Positions 7,507 to 12,500 of a stretch of 14,642 nt of DNA are shown here, piece after piece. How positions within the stretch are numbered: position 1 is the stretch's first letter; every line of letters starts with the position of its first letter. The DNA lies in contig CAZUXE010000041.1 in the NCBI GenBank assembly GCA_964624585.1, positions 1 to 14,642 on the forward strand. The letters are read 5' to 3'. A model generated the notes under the pieces. That model was not told where the DNA came from and searched no databases. It worked only from the letters and a program-made list of their open reading frames with translations. Position numbers and translations under genes: made by a program. This DNA comes from CAZUXE01 sp964624585 (GTDB lineage: Bacteria; Hydrothermota; Tepidihabitantia; B3-TA06).

Positions 7507-7623
7507 CTTTGGGAGCTTTACATCAAAACTCTATCGGATACTTAGGATAAATTAACCACAAAGTATTCAAAGAACACAGAGCTGTAGTCTGGAATTGTCT
7601 TTGTGAATCTCTTGATGCTCTCT

Positions 7624-7694
7624 CACCCTGCGCTCCTTTGAAACGCCTTCCCTCTCCCATTGGGAGAGGGATTACGGGTGAGGGGATTATCCAC
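7624..7694 (+). repeat. 71-bp repeat with inverted partner at 14572-14642
   Basis: The sequence from CACCCTGCGCTCCTTTG to GGGGATTATCCAC is present in reverse complement at 14572-14642 with three mismatches in 71 bp. The core is a perfect 9-bp palindrome, CCCTCTCCC (7650-7658) and GGGAGAGGG (7662-7670). Confidence 0.9.
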
Positions 7695-7723
7695 TCACTC
7701 TTTCAGCTTGGCTCGTTATTAGC

Positions 7724-7806
7724 TACGAAACCTTTCAGGATGAAGACTATAAGACTAAGGATTACGGTAAGATATATCCCTTCCCTTGATGGGAAGGGAT
7801 TAAGGG
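7724..7806 (+). repeat. Palindromic repeat with inverted partner at 1-74
   Basis: It begins TACGAAACC and ends ATTAAGGG, matching the reverse complement of 1-74 with small indels. It contains the perfect hairpin TCCCTTCCC (7777-7785) and GGGAAGGGA (7791-7799). Confidence 0.75.
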
Positions 7807-7899
7807 GAAGGTGTCCGTTATCCCTTCCAGTCGTAACTCCACTCCATATCCTCCTCCGCAACTTTGTGACCTTTGTATTCTTTGTGGTGATATAGAGGT

Positions 7900-7957
7900 G
7901 GAGTTTTGAGCTTCAGCTTAAAACTCCTAAAGCCAAAGCCGCAGGCGTGGATAGTCC
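7900..7957 (+). repeat. Two-hairpin intergenic repeat, unit 4
   Basis: Hairpin one (7900-7927) pairs over 13 positions, with one G-T wobble, from GGAGTTTTGAGCT to AGCTTAAAACTCC. Hairpin two is a hybrid: left arm CCAAAGCC and right arm GGCGTGG pair imperfectly, as if two stem variants had recombined. ATAGTCC follows. Confidence 0.75.
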
Positions 7958-7984
7958 TTGTTCGTAAAAGAATCTAAAGGATAT

Positions 7985-8034
7985 GGAGTTTACTTTGTAA
8001 ACTCCTAAAGCCACGCTGAAAGCGTGGATAGTGG
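7985..8034 (+). repeat. Two-hairpin intergenic repeat, unit 5
   Basis: Hairpin one (7985-8005) has perfect arms GGAGTTTAC and GTAAACTCC around TTT. Hairpin two (8011-8027) has CCACGCT and AGCGTGG around GAA. ATAGTGG follows. Compared with unit 2, both arms of stem two have changed at the pairing position, which keeps the base pair. Confidence 0.8.
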
Positions 8035-8058
8035 TTAACTAATTCCAATACGGGATAT

Positions 8059-8128
8059 GGAGTTTGCCTTGCACGCTTGAGACGACTGAAAGGAGCAAAC
8101 TCCTAAAGCCAAAGCGAAGCTTTGGATA
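8059..8128 (+). repeat. Two-hairpin intergenic repeat, unit 6
   Basis: Outer arms GGAGTTTG (8059-8066) and CAAACTCC (8096-8103) enclose a longer insert containing ACGACTGAAAGGAG, shared with unit 3. The second hairpin (8109-8125) has CCAAAGC and GCTTTGG around GAA. Confidence 0.75.
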
Positions 8129-8196
8129 CTTTGTGGTTTATCTATTCCGTAGTAACCGGCTGGAATTATGGATAGTGGTATGTCTTAAAAATCTAT

Positions 8197-8502
8197 TTAT
8201 GTTTTAGGTTGCCGCCCCAGTTTTTCGGCAAGATCTTTAATTTTGCCTTCCAGTCGGCCTACAGCCCCGGCGCGGTCATCTACCGAAATAACAATATAAA
8301 TCCGGCGAGAATGAAGACGAAGCGCATCGCGGCATTTCTTAATAACCGAAAACACTTCATCCCACTCCCCTTCCATAGAAGTAGACATTGCTCCCAGCTT
8401 GTAGGGAAGTCCCGATTTATCAACAATATCAATAACCTCGGCAACATAGCTTGAAGCGCTTTCGCCTTTGTCGGTAGGGAATATTGTGAATTGAACCACC
8501 AT
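8197..8502 (-). CDS. MTH1187-family thiamine-binding protein (UPF0045)
   Basis: It is a 101-residue cytoplasmic protein of the YqgV/MTH1187 family, small ferredoxin-like domains that assemble as tetramers. Members have been linked to thiamine binding, but a cellular role is not firmly established. Family marks are the early FPTDKGESASSYV segment (9-21), the GAMSTSMEGEWDEVF segment (37-51) and the late ISVDDRAG stretch. The length is normal for the family. The start is ATG with AAAAGGAGTT at 8507-8516, only a few bases from the predicted transcription start. It is monocistronic: upstream lies its own promoter and downstream the repeat-rich gap. I see no TPP riboswitch in the short leader. Confidence 0.86.
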   Translation of the reverse strand: MVVQFTIFPTDKGESASSYVAEVIDIVDKSGLPYKLGAMSTSMEGEWDEVFSVIKKCRDALRLHSRRIYIVISVDDRAGAVGRLEGKIKDLAEKLGRQPKT

Positions 8503-8521
8503 ATTTAACTCCTTTTCTTAG

Positions 8522-8549
8522 AGAATAAATCCACGTCGGTAAATGTCAA
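8522..8549 (-). promoter_or_regulatory. Housekeeping promoter of the thiamine-binding gene
   Basis: A perfect TTGACA (8544-8549 on the minus strand) is followed after 16 bp by TATTCT (8522-8527). The start would be near 8515, so the ribosome site lies at the very 5' end of a ~13-nt leader. Confidence 0.6.
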
Positions 8550-8558
8550 GGCAAGACG

Positions 8559-8587
8559 TTTACTGCATGTTATTCCCGCTGTATACT
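8559..8587 (+). promoter_or_regulatory. Plus-strand promoter of a tiny transcription unit
   Basis: TTTACT (8559-8564) and TATACT (8582-8587) are separated by exactly 17 bp on the plus strand. Transcription would begin near 8594 and meet the hairpin at 8650-8678. No annotated plus-strand gene follows. Confidence 0.4.
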
Positions 8588-8593
8588 AATCTG

Positions 8594-8680
8594 CAGCAAC
8601 ATACACTGCGGAGGATATTTCTTTATGAATGTTTGTGGTATAAAAACAGAAAAGGGCGGTTGAAATAACCGCCCTTTTCC
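8594..8680 (+). ncRNA. Candidate small transcript, with or without a 12-codon peptide
   Basis: Between the plus-strand promoter and the hairpin is a transcript of about 85 nt. It contains GGAGG (8610-8614), an ATG 10 nt later (8625) and a 12-codon frame, MNVCGIKTEKGG, whose TGA (8661-8663) ends inside the hairpin. It may be a small RNA, a micro-peptide mRNA, or nothing if the hairpin serves only the opposite strand. The T-run after the hairpin on this strand is short (TTTTCC). Confidence 0.3.
8650..8678. terminator. Perfect 12-bp intrinsic terminator
   Basis: Arms AAAAGGGCGGTT (8650-8661) and AACCGCCCTTTT (8667-8678) pair perfectly around GAAAT. On the minus strand the stem is followed by CTGTTTTTAT, so it should end the secreted-peptide operon 14 nt past the stop at 8692. 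It could also end plus-strand transcripts. Confidence 0.88.
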
Positions 8681-8691
8681 AATGGTTGACA

Positions 8692-9000
8692 CTAGTTAAA
8701 AGATACAGCTATATCTAAACCTGTAGTGGAATTATAGTAATTAACAATACTACCTCTACATTCGTCGTGGACTAAAGCTTGCAAAGAATCGGTCAATTTG
8801 AGAACGTAGATATCCACTTCTACACGATTGTGTTCGGCGTTTTTCCTAACCCTGAGTCCCTTAACATCAGGATGTCCCAGAAGCAGCATATTTGAACCTA
8901 TGTCCATAACTGAATTTCCCAAAAGATCCTCATGCCCTAAAGCCGCATCATCATCGTTTTTTTCAAAACTTAGCTTGTTCCCGTAACTGTCTTCAGTCAT
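8692..9000 (-). CDS. 102-aa protein of unknown function, second gene of the sigma-54 operon
   Basis: I do not recognise it with confidence. It has no signal peptide or membrane segment. The first 35 residues are acidic and polar. The rest (about 38-101) has a strand-helix-strand character: GLRVRKNAEHNRVEVDIYVLKL, then a helix-like stretch with Cys, then NSTTGLDIAVSFN. The order 'RVR, charged turn, VEVDIYV, helix, TGLDI' recalls the Asp23 (alkaline shock) fold, but this is a pattern impression only. The start is ATG with AAGGAGC just upstream. It begins 35 bp after the secreted peptide gene and ends before the strong terminator, so both genes share one transcript from the sigma-54 promoter. 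A partner, immunity or reporter role for the peptide is possible but unproven. Confidence 0.75.
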   Translation of the reverse strand: MTEDSYGNKLSFEKNDDDAALGHEDLLGNSVMDIGSNMLLLGHPDVKGLRVRKNAEHNRVEVDIYVLKLTDSLQALVHDECRGSIVNYYNSTTGLDIAVSFN

Positions 9001-9035
9001 TTTTGCTCCTTAAAATTAATTAAATTTTGTTAAGC

Positions 9036-9248
9036 TTAGTCTATGGGTGGTGGTGGTAGTGTAGGTTCGGGGATTGGAGGAGGAACAGGAGGACCACCTA
9101 CAGGAATACCGGTGGTGTCATCAGCTACATAACCTGTGCTATGTTCATACGGATCGTTTGCTTTCAGGGTAGTTGCGGGAAGCAGAACCGCGAGAGCGAT
9201 AAGCACCAATAACCCAACACCCAAGACTTTTTTTACTAATTTAGACAT
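9036..9248 (-). CDS. Small secreted proline-rich peptide
   Basis: It is a 70-residue precursor. The N-terminus is Lys-rich (SKLVKK), followed by an uninterrupted hydrophobic stretch at about 8-26 and then TTLKA, giving a Sec-type signal with likely cleavage after Ala30. The predicted mature part of 40 residues begins NDPYEHSTGY, is acidic in the middle and ends in a proline-rich tail (52-68) with a GGPPVPPPIP core. It has no cysteine, so no disulphide or lipobox anchor; if cleavage fails it would be a single-pass membrane protein. The start is ATG with AAGGAGT 3-4 nt upstream, a rather tight spacing. It is the first gene after a sigma-54 promoter and the nearest downstream neighbour of a sigma-54 activator. 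A signal peptide or toxin-like export product is inferred; I recognise no family. Confidence 0.8.
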   Translation of the reverse strand: MSKLVKKVLGVGLLVLIALAVLLPATTLKANDPYEHSTGYVADDTTGIPVGGPPVPPPIPEPTLPPPPID

Positions 9249-9268
9249 ACATACTCCTTATTTTTATG

Positions 9269-9303
9269 GCGTTTGAAAACGCATTTACATCAACAATGTT
9301 GAT
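9269..9303. repeat. Two inverted repeats in the leader of the peptide operon
   Basis: ATCAACA (9289-9295) and TGTTGAT (9297-9303) form a 15-bp palindrome directly after the predicted start near 9307. GCGTTT (9269-9274) and AAACGC (9277-9282) form a second one before the ribosome site. They could be a protein operator or 5'-end mRNA hairpins. Confidence 0.5.
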
Positions 9304-9317
9304 ATAATTGGTTATGG

Positions 9318-9333
9318 AGCAATTGTTATGCCA
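9318..9333 (-). promoter_or_regulatory. Sigma-54 promoter of the secreted-peptide operon
   Basis: On the minus strand TGGCATAACAATTGCT matches the sigma-54 consensus TGGCACG-N4-TTGCW at the -24 GG, C, A and the complete -12 TTGCT. The spacing is the exact GG-N10-GC. The predicted start is near 9307, giving a leader of about 58 nt to the ATG at 9248. No sigma-70-like pair competes at this position. The neighbouring gene encodes a sigma-54 activator. Confidence 0.8.
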
Positions 9334-9400
9334 CGGCGACTAAGTTATGGTATATCAGTATGTTATAGAAACAAGTGAAAAGTAAAGCGGAAAGCCATTC

Positions 9401-9426
9401 AAAAAACCGTAACCTAAATGTTACGG
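9401..9426 (-). terminator. Hairpin after the regulator: intrinsic terminator and possible enhancer site
   Basis: On the minus strand CCGTAAC and GTTACGG pair perfectly over 7 bp around ATTTAG and are followed by six T residues, a standard intrinsic terminator 80 bp after the regulator's stop. The same bases read as CCGTAA-N8-TTACGG, matching the palindrome at the regulator's promoter. Its centre is about 110 bp upstream of the sigma-54 start. It may do both jobs. Confidence 0.75.
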
Positions 9427-9485
9427 CTCTATGCTGTCCTTGGCTGTATTTCCAAATATAAGCATAGTTTAAGCTTGCGAAAGTT

Positions 9486-9505
9486 GTGTCGCATAAATGT
9501 TGCGC
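9486..9505 (-). promoter_or_regulatory. Degenerate third copy of the regulator palindrome
   Basis: On the minus strand GCGCAACATTTATGCGACAC shares the AACATTTAT core and AC toward the right arm with the palindrome at 14498-14521 (13 of 20 positions), but its arms are not the same. The centre would be about 190 bp upstream of the sigma-54 start. It sits between the regulator's stop and the terminator. Chance resemblance is quite possible. Confidence 0.25.
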
Positions 9506-9506
9506 T

Positions 9507-12500
9507 TTATAGGGGCAGTCGGGGAATTCCGTATCGTTTCATCAATCTTGACAGGTGCTGGCGTGAAATGCTCATCTTGCGGGCGGCTCGTGTTACGTTT
9601 CCACCGGTTTCTATAAGCACTTTTCGTATCAATTCCTTTTCTTCATCCTGCCTTAATTGCTTTAGGTTTCGGGTATCTGACAAAGTTGCAGGGAAAAACC
9701 GTTGATCAAGTAGGTCTCTGCTTATTCTATCGTCTCTGGTTAAAAGAATTGCCCTTTCAATTACATTGGCAAGTTCTCTAATATTACCAGGCCAGTGATA
9801 ATTCATAAAGGCTTCAGTAACATCTGTGTCAACCGCTGTTATTTTCTTCTTCAAATCCCCTGAAAATTTCTTTACAAAAAAATCAATAAATTCAGGAATA
9901 TCTTCCTTACGCTCCCTTAAAGGAGGAATAAGCAAGGTTACGGTTGATATTCTAAAGAAAAGGTCGTCGCGAAAACGTCCCTCTGCAACTTCTTTCGCTA
10001 AGTTGCGATTTGTAGCGAAGATAAATCTAAGGTTTACATTTCTTTTCTTGCTCTCTCCCAAACGACGTATAACCTTTCCTTCTATAACTTCAAGAAGCTT
10101 CGCTTGCATAGAAGGTGATGTGTTGGTGATTTCATCAAAGAAAACGGTTGATGAATCCGCGGTTTCAAGCAAACCCATCCTGTCTTTATGAGCGCCGGTA
10201 TAAACCCCTTTGCTATGACCGAAGAGTTCGCTTTCAAAAAGTCCCTCAGGAAGAATGCCGCAGTCAATGGAACAAAACTCCCTCTGGGCGCGGAGCGATT
10301 TATCGTGAATAATCCTTGCCAGTACCGCCTTGCCGGTACCTGTTTCTCCCTGCAAGAGTATATTGGCATCTGAAGGAGCAACTTGTTCAATTTGAGAGTA
10401 TAACTCACGCATGCTTGGCGACTTACCCAAAACCGTTCCCGATTCGCTCAAACGGTTGCGTTCGCGGCTGATGCGGAGATCTTCCCGTAACTTATTGAAT
10501 TCAACCGATTTATCAATAGTTGCCGCTATCAGGTTTCCCAAAGCCTCAAAGTATTGAGTTTTTTCCTCGTCAAATAAATCAACCCTTTGACTGTCAAGGT
10601 AAATTGTTCCGATAAGTTTTTCAGAAGTCTTCAAGGGAATGCACAAAAGGGAACGAATTTCGTTAAGTAAGATGCTTTGAGCGCGGTTAAAACGCTCGTC
10701 GCGTGTTGCATCGGAACTGTATATTGGTTTAAGTCCCTGCTGAATATTCTTTATTACGGTCTTTGATATGCGTCTGGCATCCTTTTTAGATGAGGTATCC
10801 ATTTTTTTAGAAGCCACTGAGTACAAAGTCGCTCCGTCAATAAAAAACACCATTCCACGTTCTGCAGCCGTAAGCTCCAACATTATGGAAAGAACCCGTA
10901 GCATAAAGTCGCTTTCTCCAAGTTGGTAGTTGATTAGTTCGCTTATCTTTCTAAGTCCGTCCAGATATTCCATAACGAGGCCACCTTGCGTTCGCCAACG
11001 CGCGAAATGTTCTATTTTGAAGGAATCAATATTCTTAAGCTGCTTGCGGGCGTCTAATTTCTTAAAAATTGTCTGGGCTTCCTCCAAAGCTGATATGGCG
11101 TCATTGGTAAAATCCGTTTGATTAAATATGGCTTTAGCCGTAAGGAAGAGATTTATGCCCTGTTGGTAAAGATTTTCCTGATTTTGAAATATACTCTGGG
11201 CCGAGGCTAATTTTGCAAGTCCTTCGTCGAAGCTCCCCCTTTCAATTAGAGAAATACCAACTATACGGGTTACTTCGCCTAAACGCGACGTAAACTGTTT
11301 GGCTTCAATATCGCGCATGAGTTTTATTGCCGCTTCCAAATCGGCCCCTTGCGGGTTACGAAGATGCTCAAGCTCACTGTAAAGTAACTTGTATTCAAGG
11401 GTTATATCAGCCTGCGACTCGTCGTTTTCATCAAGATACATATCGCTCAATATTTGAAAGGCCTTTTCAGTATTGCCCTCATCTACGTAAATTTTACTCT
11501 CAAGGATATCAAACCAAAGCGAAAATTCGGATTTACCGGCAATTTTTCTACCCTTTGCAATCATCCGTAAGGCGTTTTGTGTATCTCCCTTGAGCCTTTG
11601 CAAGTTTCCCCAGTAGTATAGACACGATTGCGAAAATATAAATGATGAATCAAGCGTCAGTGCCTTTTTCCAGCCTTCTTTGTAGAGTTCGAAGGCCTTG
11701 CCCCATTCGCCCAAGATGGCGTTCATATTAGCCTCAAGAATTAGTAAGTGAGGTACATTGTGCTTATCGTTAATGCGATAAAGCAGTTCAAGCGCCTGCT
11801 TAACTTTGCTTCTCGCCTCACGATATCGTCCTTCTATTTCAAGCGCCATGGCCTTGTAGCGTAGTAGCTTAGCGCGGGCTACAGGGTTTTCAAGCACCGA
11901 AGTTAGGCTAAAGGCTTCCTCTATGCAGTCTGAGGCTTCTTTGGGCTGATTCATTTGTTTGAGTGTTTCAAGCATAAGCATAAGCGCTTCAAATTCGGCG
12001 GATTCTATGTTATGTTCTTTAGATAAGACCCTTGCCTTTTTTGCAAAATTCAAGGCTCTGGCCAATTTATTCAACGAAAAGTATGCCCAGGCCAGCCCCA
12101 TAAAACTCCAAGCTAAATCGTGGGCTGTAATAGACTGAAGCTCAACTGCCTTATTGAAGATTTTAATAGCTTCCTGAGGGTTCTTTTTATTAAGGGCCTC
12201 CCATGCGCGAATTCTTAACAACCTTGGAGCAATGTAGGAATTATTATCTATCAGGGAACGACTTTTTTCAAAGTATAAGGCGGCTTCCTTAGAATTATGC
12301 ACCATCTGGTAGGCATTACCGATTCGCAGATAAATATCGGCTTTTTTCTCATCACCCTCAGTTAATTCCAAAGCTTTAAGCATGTATTCCCTACTCAATT
12401 CTGGAATTCGTTCAACCGATGCAATGTAGCCTAAATTAGTGTAAGCCGTCAGCTTTTCGTTAGTTTTCGGTTCAAGCCCAAAAACGCTTTCGGAAAATTC

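Larger units (their letters stand above)
7327..8196. other. Gene-free, repeat-rich intergenic region
   Basis: This 870-bp gap between converging genes has no gene I can support. The first 160 bp are AT-rich. They include an imperfect palindrome (7434-7451) but no clear intrinsic terminator for the ABC operon. The rest is a patchwork of repeats: a CCACGCC hairpin, two pyrimidine-rich palindromes, ACAAAG-type short repeats (7551-7570 and, inverted, 7860-7886), and three two-hairpin units. The open frame across 7638-7895 is repeat sequence. Confidence 0.7.

Noticed and set aside
7638..7895. 85-codon plus-strand frame
   Set aside because: It lies wholly in repeat sequence, has no ribosome site and translates palindromes.
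8503..8691. TPP riboswitch upstream of the thiamine-binding gene
   Set aside because: The predicted leader is only about 13 nt and no thi-box-like CTGAGA context was seen on the minus strand.
9311..9367. Four spaced GTTAT(G/A) repeats near the sigma-54 promoter
   Set aside because: Short, AT-rich and irregularly spaced (14, 19, 18 bp); indistinguishable from chance without comparison.
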